From: Sympetrum striolatum
Lineage: Eukaryota; Arthropoda; Insecta; Odonata; Libellulidae
Assembly: GCA_947579665.1 (NCBI GenBank)
Contig: OX388346.1
Location: forward strand, 86,802,615-86,866,614
Direction of reading: 5' to 3'
DNA length: 64,000 nucleotides
Part shown: positions 11,918 through 23,200 of the stretch, one piece after another
How positions within the stretch are numbered: position 1 is the first letter of the stretch
Layout of the letters: each line of letters starts with the position of its first letter
Made by a program: the position numbers and the translations under genes
Notes under the pieces: model-generated
Seen by the model: the letters and a program-made list of their open reading frames with translations, nothing else
What the model was told of the DNA's origin: nothing
Databases searched by the model: none

Positions 11918-12629
11918 GGTAAATTTCTAGAAGAGGTCTGTTTGGGAGAAATTCTATATCTCCCTTCATATTGAAGATAGAAGTATGATTCTTACTCCAT
12001 TTTATAGAAGAAGGATTGCGGCTAATATATATGATGAGAAGTCACTCCTAAGTACTGTCATTTCAGGGGAATTTAACTCCGAAAATGATCGTTTTTCGTC
12101 TACTTTCCGGCCATTTTTGATGTTTCCTCGGAATTCCGATAGGGGTTTTTTCTGTAATTTCGACTCTAACAGATGCCCATTTCCGGATTTGGTACTCCGT
12201 TACGGTTTGGCAAAAAGCGGATGGGTTGAGTTGGGCGGGCGGGGTTCCATTTATTGTCATATACTTCCATCATTACATACGATGTAAATAAAGGAATTCC
12301 GCCAACCCAACTCAACCCATCGACTTTTTGCATTTCCGGAATTTTGACGTTTTCCGAGAGTTGAAACTCGTCGATCACCGCTACATCTGGCGTCAAAATG
12401 CCATAATTAACACTTCAAACATGGCCTATGGAGGCCAATTCCTGTACCTCGCTCACTATAATCGAGATATGTCAGTAACTACATGAACTACATGACGTAC
12501 TTACTAGCTATAATTTGTATAATAAGCCGTAATGTTTGAAGTATCATCCCTGAAAATATCATTGAAATAGGGCCACATTTAGTGTGAAAAAAAATTAAAA
12601 CCCAAACAGACCTCTTCTAGAAATTTACC
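11918..12629. mobile_element. 712-bp fold-back element inserted in LINE ORF1
   Basis: Both ends read GGTAAATTTCTAGAAGAGGT and onward for about 29 bp as inverted repeats. A second inverted pair (GGGTTGAGTTGGGC near 12225 and its complement near 12310) makes much of the interior a loose palindrome. Flanking octamers ACCGGTTC (11910-11917) and AAAGGTTC (12630-12637) match at six of eight positions, suggesting an aged 8-bp target duplication. GG-starting termini with an 8-9 bp duplication would fit Merlin- or Mutator-like elements; no transposase is present. Confidence 0.75.
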
Positions 12630-12636
12630 AAAGGTT

Positions 12637-13254
12637 CTTCTGGAACATACTGCAAAAATCAGTGAGTACATAGAAGTAACAGAAAAACTTAGACAGGATA
12701 ATATAGAATTAAAAGATCGTTTGCGTCTGTTAGAGAAGCGGTTCAATGAAAATGAACAATCCCTTCGAAGTAACGACCTTGAAATTCATGGAATCCCTGA
12801 AGTGAGTAATGAGACTACTTTAGATATCGTTAAAAAGGTAGGATTGGCGCTTGACATTGAGATAAGTGAGGCAATGATTGATACGTGCCATCGCATAGGG
12901 AAGCGACGGCAAGAAAATGGGGTAAATTTCTGAAACTAGAAATTTACCGAAAATGGGCCACGGGGTATTTTAGTTAAGCTTGTCCACAGAAGTACAAAAG
13001 AGAAGATGATTTCAGAAAGAAGAGTGAAGAGGACACTTTCGACTCTACACCTGGGCATGAAAATGGATACGCCGGTCTACATCAATGAAAGCCTAAGTCC
13101 AGCACGAAGGAGAATATTCGCAGCCGTTAGAGAAAAGAAGAAGGAGAAAGGTTATAAATACCTCTGGATAAAATATGGCAAAATTTTAATTAGAAAAAAA
13201 GAGAACGATTCAGTTGTAATTATTGAATCATTAGATGATCTGAATGTGCTTTAA
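12637..13254 (+). CDS. LINE ORF1, C-terminal part
   Basis: The frame resumes after the 712-bp insertion. It starts with a coiled coil (EKLRQDNIELKDRLRLLEKRF), followed by LEIHGIPE and CHRIGKRR, typical of the RRM-like core of LINE ORF1 proteins. The 28-bp insertion at 12921-12948 plus its 8-bp duplication adds 36 bp, which keeps the frame but introduces a TGA. Beyond it the same frame continues (GILVKLVHRS, KYLWIKYGKILIRK) to the stop at 13254. Confidence 0.72.
12921..12948. mobile_element. 28-bp insertion made of two terminal repeats
   Basis: The insert reads GGTAAATTTCT, six bases GAAACT, then AGAAATTTACC: an 11-bp perfect inverted repeat identical to the tips of the 712-bp element nearby. 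The octamer GAAAATGG occurs immediately on both sides (12913-12920 and 12949-12956), a perfect target duplication. Either nearly the whole interior of a larger element was lost, or this is an excision scar that kept both tips. Confidence 0.8.
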
Positions 13255-13265
13255 ATCCTTAATCT

Positions 13266-14540
13266 ATGCAGTATTTATCTGATAATATGATTAATTCAAT
13301 CGAGAATATTACCATCATTCATCAAAATATACGTAGTCTAAGATATAATTTTCTTACTTTTCTGTCGCATTTAAATAACGTCAATCCTAGTCCTACTGTC
13401 ATAATCTTATCTGAAATTTGGATAAGTGAAAGTGAAATCAATTTTTATAATATTCCAGGTTACAAATCCTTTGCCAAATGTAATGACACCAGTCGTGCAA
13501 AAGGTGTTCTTGCGTATGTAAAAGATAATCTAGTATGTAGCCTTATTCCAATTAATATACCTTCTGCTGATTGTTTAATGCTAAGTTTAGAAACTAATGT
13601 TGTTAATTTCAGAATTTTAAGCGTGTATAGACATCAAAATGTTCTCATAAATCAATTTCAAAATGATATTGAGCCTGTAATTAGAAAATCAATTGGTAAT
13701 CTTGTGATCATTGTTGATATTAATATAAATATTTTGGTTACAAATAATGATTCAGATCACTATTTAAATTTATTATCATCTTATGGTTTACAAAGTTTAT
13801 TAAATCTGCCCACTAGAGTAAGAGCAAATTCATCTACTTGCTTAGATCATATTTTCGTCAGATTTTGTAATACATACAAATTAGAATTTAATGTCAATGT
13901 TCTACATTTAGATATAACTGATCACTCAATGATTCAATTAATTGTAACTGGAAGGGAACATACTCTATTTAAGACAATTGTAGACCAATGCCCACAAGCG
14001 CTAAAAATTAATTATAATTCTTTTAAGGAAAAGGAATATGAAAAATATAGGAAAAATTGATTGGACACCTGCCTTAAGTGAAAAAGATGTGACGAAAGCC
14101 TTTGATTTAATAATTGATTTGTTAAAGAATTGTATTGAGAAATCTAAGTACAGTACTATAAACAATAGTAAAATAGTAAAGCTTAAGCCTTGGGTTACTG
14201 ATGCATTGATGCATAAGATTGAGAGAAAAAATAATTTATATAAGAGGGTTCTTCAGTACCCTAACAATGAGAGGTTAAGAAATGTATATGTGAAATTTAG
14301 AAATAGTCTGAAAACTCAATTAAAGCATGCATCAAATATATTTTATTTGAAAGAGTTTGAAAAATTTAATGGCAATATAAAACGGCAATGGTCCTTGTTT
14401 AAAGAACTAACTGGCGAAAGTCATATTGGTAAGGGCAGGCAAGTTATTGAATTAAATATTGATGGGCATGTAATTAAAGAACCTAAAGTTCTAGCTGAAA
14501 ATTGTAATAAATATTTTATCAGCATTTTCAAACAAGCTAA
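13266..14540 (+). pseudogene. LINE ORF2 endonuclease and linker
   Basis: The first frame (13266-14060) is an endonuclease/exonuclease/phosphatase domain. ITIIHQNIRSL contains the Asn of motif I, and SEIWI carries the catalytic Glu. DININI, CLDHIF near 13850 and ITDHSMI near 13920 (Asp-His pair) follow. The usual GDFN is VDIN here, so the motif is partly degenerate. The frame then shifts to a second reading frame from 14038, encoding the linker before reverse transcriptase (KPWVTDAL, NNLYKRVLQYP, RQWSLFKELTG). It stops at about 14560. Confidence 0.78.
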
Positions 14541-14596
14541 AATCAAATCATGCTCGTTCTAATAAAATGATAGACAATCCCTGAGTAAATAGAACT

Positions 14597-15012
14597 GTGC
14601 TTAATTCAATGTACTTAGAACCGGTGGTGACTAAAGAAATTTTAGATTTAATTAACTTACTACCAAATGGCAAATCACCTGGAATTGATGGGATTAACAG
14701 TACTATGTTAAAGATTATTGCAGAGAATATAGCACCCATTCTTACGCATGTGTGTAACCTAAGCTTCTCAAATGGTGAATTTCCTAGTTGCTTAAAAAAG
14801 CAGTCGTAATACCCTTATTTAAGAAAGGTGATAAAACCCAATTTCAAAATTACAGACCCATTTCACTTTTGTCAATATTTTCTAAGATCATAGTAAAATT
14901 ATTTAAGAAAAGATTACTGACATTTTTGGATAAAAATGGGATTCTAAGTTCACGCCAGTTTGGATTTAGGTGTGGAATGGGGGCAGAAAATGCTTTAGAA
15001 AATAATAAATAA
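14597..15012 (+). pseudogene. LINE reverse transcriptase, N-terminal blocks only
   Basis: Two overlapping frames carry LLPNGKSPGIDGI (block 0/1), then VVIPLFKKGD, NYRPISLLSIFSKI (blocks 1-2) and SSRQFGFRCGMGAENAL (block 2a). A shift is needed at about 14790-14805. The catalytic YADD box, the thumb and the 3' UTR are absent. These motifs place the element near Jockey/CR1-type LINEs. Confidence 0.78.
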
Positions 15013-17172
15013 GCAGTATGACACTTTTTTTTCATCCGAGTCCCTGCATCTCATGCACTTCAACAAGGGTTAGCGATTTCAAATGTTTTTTTTAACTTTT
15101 GAATGTAAGAAAATTTTATCAACTCTTCAAACAATACTATAATATGAATTGATAATTGTTCAAAAGTCCTTATGTCGTCAGAGCTTTTAATACTGTTTGT
15201 TTTTCTCGACTGTATCTTTGTGCTCGCTTAAATAATATCATTAATAATAACCTTTAAACCCACAAAACTATGCGGTTTTTGTACAACTAATTAATCATTT
15301 AGTAGAAAGGTTAAACAAAATTCGTTTTTCATTTTGTGAATTCGTAAATTAGTATACAATACCCATTGAATTTATTAATTTTATTTTCATTATTCTGAAC
15401 ATAATTCAGATAGCGACCTTAAATTACCTTCACCTTTTGATTGTTTCTTTATCATCAATTTTAATAAAAAAAAACTTTAAAAAAAATTTAACTGAGCATA
15501 ATGAACTTTGGCTAACTGTTGCTAGAAGAGAGCAAAATGGTCACACGTCTTGCACTGCGAGATACACTGTAGGGACCAGAAACACTTTTCAGGACGCAAT
15601 TAGAGAACCCTGAGGGACCAAACTTTTCACTTCACACCTCAACCAGAAACTAAAATCCTTCCTCATAAAATTCTCTCACTCTATTAATATTTCCCCACCA
15701 GAGAGGCCCAAAAGGATATGGAAAAGTGCGCCGAATTTCCTAATTTCCGATTTTGCTTCAGTGAGATAATGAATGAACCCAACCCAGGGGGCAAGCCGTC
15801 CCTTCACTCCGCTATTGCTCCGATGGTTTAGTCTTAGTACCACGAATTCTACGTCTCCTGGCTTGGGGAAAACCCAGGGATGGCCCAGCTCAATCAGTTT
15901 GGCTGTTGAGGGCACTTGCCATTCAGTATTGCTTTTGCGAATTCATTTTTACAACTATGGTCACAAAATCCTCTTGAAAAGAATGTTCTTTCAAACAAAG
16001 AATCTTTGGAACGGAAGTGGTGCATCAACGGTAAGTATATCGTAACTCAAACCATAGAACCCAGCATAATTTCTTTAAGTTTGAAGTTTCTTTCCGTCTT
16101 TCACAGATTCAAACTCTACTTATTTCAGCACGAAATAAAAGGAATTAATCTTTCCGTCCGCATCTCGCAGGTTCCGCCTTATTGAGGGACTTTGTTAAGA
16201 AAAATATGATCATTATGCAAAGCAATTCCGATATTTCCGGCTTTGAGAACGAAGACAACGACGATTCCGCCGCTCACAGTTTTTACTGTATTTGAATGGG
16301 CTTGTATACGACATTTCATGCCAAGGCCACCGAGAGCCATGCTGCTTTAACCTCTCTAGGAAATCGGCTTCCGTACAATTTCAGAAAAATGAAAAAATTC
16401 CCTGAATATTCCATGAGTTTTCCAGAACTAGAATTTTCCCCAATTTTTCCAGGTTGCTGGACACCCTGTAAACTTGTGGGAAACCTGTGGCCAAGCATAT
16501 CTTACTAAAATTAATAATTTTGCTGTAGAAATTAATGTGCATTTTCCTCCAAAACATTCAATATATAAAAATTTATTTGCATAAATTTTACAAAACAAAG
16601 AATATGGTTATTACCAAATCATTTATTCCTAATTCAATCAAGCAGAATGTTCCCATAATTCAACAACAATCATAGAAACTTAACACATCTTTTCAGATCC
16701 TTAAAATGATTTCAGCAAATTAAAACATTTTAAGAAAATACCATGATTCCACAAATGACTTACAAAAATTGAAAATATCTTGTATGAAAGATATAAAATT
16801 AACTTTATGCTAAAATTTCTTTCCTTTTCTGTACAAATTTGTCCACCGTTAATGGTACTAAAATATTCTCATAGAAATACCACATAAAAGAAAACATGGC
16901 TCATAATTAACATATGAAAAGAAAGAAATCGAAAAAACGCGTTTCATCACCTCTTTAAGTGCAATAGGGGACAATAATCACTGCTGGCAACACATCACAC
17001 ATTGAATTGGGATACAGTTAACTTTTACAATATTCAAATCATGCGAGAGATGAATATTTTATCTTCATCCTTAATCTCTTAACTTCATACTTAAAATATG
17101 ACAATTCTGACTTCCTTTCTAATGCAAGTTTACAAAACCTGCAAGCGCTTCAATGAGCAGGATCATTTTTAG
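15013..17172. other. no gene recognised; probable 3' flank of the dyskerin-like gene
   Basis: AT-rich DNA with only short frames. A repeat-like piece at about 16330-16485 ends in TTGCTGGACACCCTG, the kind of terminus seen in dispersed insect repeats, but I found no matching left end. The stretch next to 17172 would hold the dyskerin 3' UTR; a minus-strand AATAAA (plus-strand TTTATT) occurs at 16572-16577. Confidence 0.4.
16572..16577 (-). terminator. possible polyadenylation signal of the dyskerin-like gene
   Basis: Minus-strand AATAAA about 600 bases after the last coding exon's stop at 17173. Another occurs at 16622-16627. AT-rich DNA produces this hexamer often, so the assignment rests only on position. 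Confidence 0.25.
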
Positions 17173-17202
17173 TCAGTCTGGCTCGGACTTCACTTGCACC
17201 CT
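17173..17202 (-). CDS. DKC1: dyskerin last coding exon G
   Basis: Acceptor TTTTCAG before 17202. Nine codons (RVQVKSEPD) and a TGA at 17173-17175. The exon is short, so it depends on phase agreement with exon F and on the sumoylation-like VKSEP ending. Confidence 0.6.
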   Translation of the reverse strand, partial: RVQVKSEPD

Positions 17203-20200
17203 CTGAAAAGATATATTTTGAATCAGTAAAATACTTTAATGCTGTAAAGAGAAAAATAGAATTTCTTAATTAAAAAAGGTAGCCATTGCAAAAAATTAAT
17301 ATTAAAATTGTAATTATTTTTTAATTAAAATTTTAAACAAATTCAGGGAAGATTAACATTAAGAAATTTTCATTCAATGACACAATATAATGCAGATAAA
17401 ATATCCATCCAAGTTTCATTAACCAGTGTATCAACATGGCTGAACAAAGTGCTCCAGTTCTTACCACATTTCAGAAACATAAATGCCCAGAAATATCAAA
17501 TATGAAAGCATGCAATGGAAAGTCTTGGACAGGAAAAAATTCAATATGTGCAAGTAGGAAAATATATGATTGACTATTACCTCTTCCTGATCATCTTTCT
17601 TCTTCTTTTTTTTCTTCTTTTTCTTTTTCTTCTCGTCACCTGACTCTCCTTCAGACTCCTTTAAAGACAATGATGGAAACATTAGGTGTGCGCTTGAAGG
17701 GATTATTTTGAAAAGAATTAATATTTACTGACGATGAGCATGAAAAGGAATTGATGAAACAGCTGGCAAATTTTAAATAAAGCCACATATCTATTGTTTG
17801 AAATTTTCTCATTTTTATGAAGTATGCTGCCGGACACAGCATTGTTTTCATAACATGTAAATTAATATTTTTTATCTGCGTAACCCCACCATGTTTATTC
17901 ATTCACTTAACTTTTTAAATCAATAAAATATGCATTAAAAATGAGAGAATAAGGTAATTACAGGACAGATAACTTCATTTGGCACATTTATGGGAATAAA
18001 TAGCCTTACAAAAAATTCACTACCAAATTTATAGTGCAGTGCAGACAAAAAATATAGAATTAATAATAAAAGAGAGGAATTACATAAAATACTCTGAAAA
18101 ATCAAGAAGACATTACCGCTTTTACAGTTTCTGGTTATGTTTCTTCCTCTTCTAACTTCCTTTTCTTCTTTTTCTTTTTGTGCTCTGGAGAGAGGACACC
18201 CTCAGGACTACCAGGAGGGCTCATAGCTCGCTAATCAAACAAGATTAAAATTAGTTCATACTTCTATTCATTAGTTTTATCAATGAATAAGATTTCAAAA
18301 TATACTGATAATCCATTGAAACACCTCAAACTTAAGCATCTAACCAGATCAAAGAAGCAATCAGCTTAAAACATGATTCTACAGAACATCCATTTAGATG
18401 AAGTTATATAGCACTGACATTTTGTATTCAGGTTTTCTTCCTGTGTTTAAACTCTGAAAATACAGTGGAAGTCCGTTATAACAAGCAGTGACAAAAATTG
18501 GAAAAGTACTCCTTATAAAGCATATTTGCCGGTTTCAAACACTAAATGTCCGTCCAAGGGCAGTGAGAGCAGCAGAATGGAACTGTGGGGTTTAATCCTC
18601 ACGCATATATTTCAGAATGTATAAAAAAAATCCGGTCGTCTCAAGTTGATACAACCCCCATTAGACATGCTTCTAGAAACTCCTCTGATGATACAATGAG
18701 TTCTATGCTCAAAGAGCTTCTTTAATTAGCGAAATAAATCCCAGCCGATCAAGCTGAATTAAAATCTACACTGGCAGGCATTCAAATATCTCTTTCTGAT
18801 CAGGCCGATGGAAACTGCATTGATCAGCATCCTTACCCATGGCGTTGAAGTAGTTCAGAGATATAATGCTTCTTTGTTTAAGCGAGTCTCTTGTCAACCA
18901 TATCAAACAGGATAACCCAAGAAATGTTGTGGGAGTTCCTCTGTTGAGGATGAATGTATCGATGCCATAGTCTGTCCAATTGGTCAGGCTCTTGGAGTGA
19001 ACATTGAAGTTGGTGGCATCGTAATAATTTATATTGTTCCTTACCAAGCTACACATCAAACTTATTCTACTGACACATTCCTAGATGTATTGTTGATGAC
19101 CCAGAAAAAATCATCACTTATTCCCAATTACCTTGCTTTCTGTCTGCCCATGATTTAAATCGAGTCAATTATCGATTTAAAACTCCTTTTTCTTCCCCAT
19201 CACCATTTCTATTCCGTAATCTCGGGAATTTTGAAGAGGCTAAATTTCGTGAGAAGCTTGCTGCCGCCAATTGGAATGAGCTAAATAAATCTGGAAGCAT
19301 TGGTTCAAAACTACATTGCTTTGATGTTCATTTATTAGATTGCTTAAACTGGATAGCTCCTCTACAACTATGTACTCCTACACGATCTCACGCTCCTTGG
19401 ATCAATGGTGGCATCAAAGGATTGATTAGGAAGAGGCCTGCATACTGTTTTTATTCGAACAAGAACTTTTAAATCTTACAGTGCATTTATAGAAATTATA
19501 AATCTCGCCAAATCACGTATGTCTGAAGCTAAGCACCATTACTAAAAAATGAAATTTTCTTCCTTACATGATCCCAATTTGGTTTGGAGTGAGTTGAGGC
19601 CCCTAGGTCTCATTCGTCAAAGCAGCAATACTCTCCCTCTTGGTATTTCAATTGAAGAATTCAATGCCCACTTTAACTCGTTATATTCATCTACTAATGG
19701 CCTTTCTTCCAATTTTTCTATCAATTTTGACCCCCACATTCCTTTTAATTCCAACAATTTTTACTTTCAACACGTGGCTCCTGAACTAATGCTCAATTAT
19801 TAATCGCATTCCAAATCTTAGTCCCCTGTTGTTGTGTTGATGACAATCCAGGTGACTTCATTCCTGTACTTGAGCTTAATTCTTTAATTATTCTAAATCT
19901 CATTCAGTATATCCCTCTACTAGGAAAAAACCTCTCATCAGCCCCATAAAAAAGGTATGTAACCTATCTCCGGCTGATTTCCGGCCTATTTCCATCTTTG
20001 TGCACTCTCTAAAACTCTCGAAAGAATAGTTTTTAATCAAATCTCCCATTATTTAAAAAGTCAAGAAAATTGACCCATTCCAATCGGCTTGGTTTCAGTA
20101 CTGTTTGACTTCAGCATGGCGTTTGACCGTGATAACCACCTTCTTTTATCAAATAAACTGAAAAAACTTAATTTTTCTACCACTGGTTTAAATTGGTTCT

Positions 20201-23200
20201 GGTCATACTTGGATGGTAGAAGCCACTAGTCATGGGAACTAGTAATGACTTGTCATCATGGCTACCTACTTCTAGCAGAGTACTGCTGGGATCAGTTTTA
20301 GGGACCTCTTTTGTTTTCAATATATATACTTAATATTTTAGACAGTTGTAAATATATGCTCTATGCTGACGACTTACAAATTTATCTTCATCCGACTCTA
20401 AATGACTTGCCTGAATAACAGCTGCCACCAACTTAGATATATATTCTTTATGTTCATGGGCTAAAAATAACCTGTTGCTGAATCCCAAAAAGACCCAAAC
20501 TATCTTTGGTAACTCAAGGTCCATCAGTAAATTTGACTTTGTTAACACTTAACCCCTTTAAGAATTTGGTCCGAAATCACCCTCACAAACACGCTTTCAT
20601 GGAATCTGTTTGTCTTCGAAATTTCAAATAAGGTTGATATTATATCAGCTAAAACTACATAAGACCAATAAAGGTATTATTATTATCCTGGATCGAACAA
20701 TTTGGTGCCAGGTTATGTATGTAAAATATCCCAAGGGTGGATGCCAATATGATGGAAACTCAATAATACTTTTGGTGCTGACTAGAGGGAGCATCGCCAA
20801 AAAGAAACGAGAGACAAGGGTTTAAAACGTGTGGAGGCACAAAGTTGAAAGAGAGACTCATGAAAAGTATGATCAAACGTCCCTGAAGCATATTTACTGA
20901 GGAAGGGACACAAGATATATGTATTTTAACTAGCTTCAGATGTAGTCAAAGGTTTGCATTATTAGATTTTAAAGATTTTGGCAAAAATAATCAAATTTCA
21001 TTCTTAAAATCAATAGGTCATTTGATATACTTCATCTACTTAATATAACTACTACATGGCTATATAAGTAATCACACCAATTTTAACTATAAAAAGGAGC
21101 CTTTGCCTTCTGAAACAAATTTAAAGAATCCACAGTCAACCGGCATTCCAGTGTACGCAACTAAAAAAGGTCAACTTAAGCCAATCTACACTAAATTGGA
21201 TTATATAGGAACTCACTTTTCTTGATGCCGATTCCTCCTGCGTCGGCTCCTCGGTAGCACCTACTTCTTGTTTCACAACAGCTTCACCAGTAGAGCTGCA
21301 ATGCAAAGAACTTGTTAAGGCAGTGGAAAAAGCAGCTTAGAAGGAAAAAATTATCACAGACAGTATCAATGAATATAATCACAGATCCTATCATTATTGA
21401 AATCTGAAATTAACTCACGCCAGCAAGGCACAAAGAAATTTTGAAATACTTTAACTGAGATCAATGCATGAATGTGCACCAATTAATCTACAGACAATTC
21501 AAATATTTCAAGAGATTGCAACAAATGCTCAATAATATATATAAATGCACATTAATATAGTCACAATGATTATCCCAAAAATACCTTTCAAAATAAAGGG
21601 ACAATTGAATGAACCTTATCAAGAAATAGGACTTGTGGTCATAATTTTTCATAGCCATTATATTGCTACTTCCACTGCATACAGTCATCAACCATGTTAT
21701 CAACACTTTTTCCTCAATTTTTATAGATAATAAATGCCTTTTCCACTAAAATATAAACATTTATTAAAAATGCGTAAGTCCTTCTGATTACCTGTAGCAC
21801 ATGTAGGACTTCAACCAATCCTTCGGTGTTTTTTCATTTGGCTTCCCATATTTATCCAAAAGTCCTTTCCCAATCATTTGCTTCTTCATTGATGCCTAAA
21901 AAATAAGGAAATAAGACAATATTCTAGCTTACATTAGAAAGAGCCAGTAAACAAATTGATTCTCATTCTGTCAAATGCATTCGCTAGTATTTCGAGAGAA
22001 GCTCTGGGCAGTTGCAATATTTCTAAAAGTTCGGAAATAAAAATTCACTCCTCAATCATGGAACATAATATCAAACAGACCATTTATACTATTGGTTAAG
22101 AATAATATGAAGATAAACGTCAATATTAACTCAACATCTACCTTCACCTTGGCCCTTGGCTTACACATTCTTTTCAGTACGAAGGTACAAGAAATACGAT
22201 AATTTTATCGAAAATCATAATTTAATAAATTATTAATATCTCATAAACTATTAATGAGATTTGGCAACAGAGAAGATCGTACTATATACAATATGAATAT
22301 TTACATATTAAATTTTTTTCTCTAATTATTTACAATAAACCAAACAACCAATTTTCAAATTAAACAAAAAATATCAAGTATATACAATAAAAATTGTACA
22401 TTATCTTTCCGCAAAATTTTATAGTGATGCAGTAAATACAAGGTATGATCAAAAAGTTTCCCAAATTATTTTTTCCCCACTGAATGATGAAACCATTGCT
22501 CAAAAGCAAGAAATTATCCGTACAGATCGACAAACCATTGCAGATGTACCAAGATTTACCCACTAAGGTTAAACAGACCCGACACACATTAATTACCATT
22601 TAAGAGCAGATTTATATTAAAGCTTCTTGATATAATTACATGAATAGCCGTAAAATAATAACCTCACATTAAACACTTTTGAACTGAATATTTTACAGTT
22701 CCCAATAGAATTTGCTATAGAAATAATCACTGCAAGCTATAATTACAAATTCAACGTATAATTTCAACAGAGATCTTCTAATTGATCAAGGAGTTAAAAC
22801 TGACACAATTTGGAATTTTTCCCAAGAAAATAGACTGGAGAAGGCCAAACATAAACACATCTTTGTCTCTTCTACATTTTTAATGATAATAATAACAAAA
22901 TAAGTATCTCAAGAAGAAAGAGTTAAAGTTTTCTTGTACATAAGAGAAACCAGAAAAATGAACTTGAAAAAAGTCTGTTCCCGATCCTGTCAAGACTTTT
23001 TTAAAGTTGTTTTCCTCGAATTCATCTCAAAAGGCTTATAGAACTATGATTTTGACTTATGAAAGAATAAAGCAAATCTGTAATAAAAAGAATTCCACGA
23101 AGTTATATGAGATAGCTCTGCTGAAAATGTTTTCAGAAATTTAAAAAATATTTGGAGATATATTTGGAGCAACCTAGTGGAAAAGCAGATCACAAAACTA

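Larger units (their letters stand above)
11405..15012 (+). mobile_element. Jockey/CR1-like LINE, 3'-truncated, interrupted by two insertions
   Basis: The order is leader, ORF1 with a PHD-type zinc finger, ORF2 with apurinic-type endonuclease, and the first blocks of a reverse transcriptase. It stops abruptly at about 15012, before the catalytic YxDD motif, with no 3' tail. Two inverted-terminus insertions lie within ORF1 (11918-12629 and 12921-12948). Loss of the 3' rather than the 5' part is unusual for a LINE and implies a later deletion or replacement. Confidence 0.83.

Noticed and set aside
17581..18200. Lysine-rich tracts as simple microsatellites only
   Set aside because: The AAG/AAA runs lie in exons with matching phases and dyskerin context, so they are coding tails rather than plain repeats.
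22438..22600. Mariner-like terminus (GGTATGATCAAAAAGTTTCC)
   Set aside because: Resembles a mariner end, but no partner terminus or transposase motif could be read with confidence.
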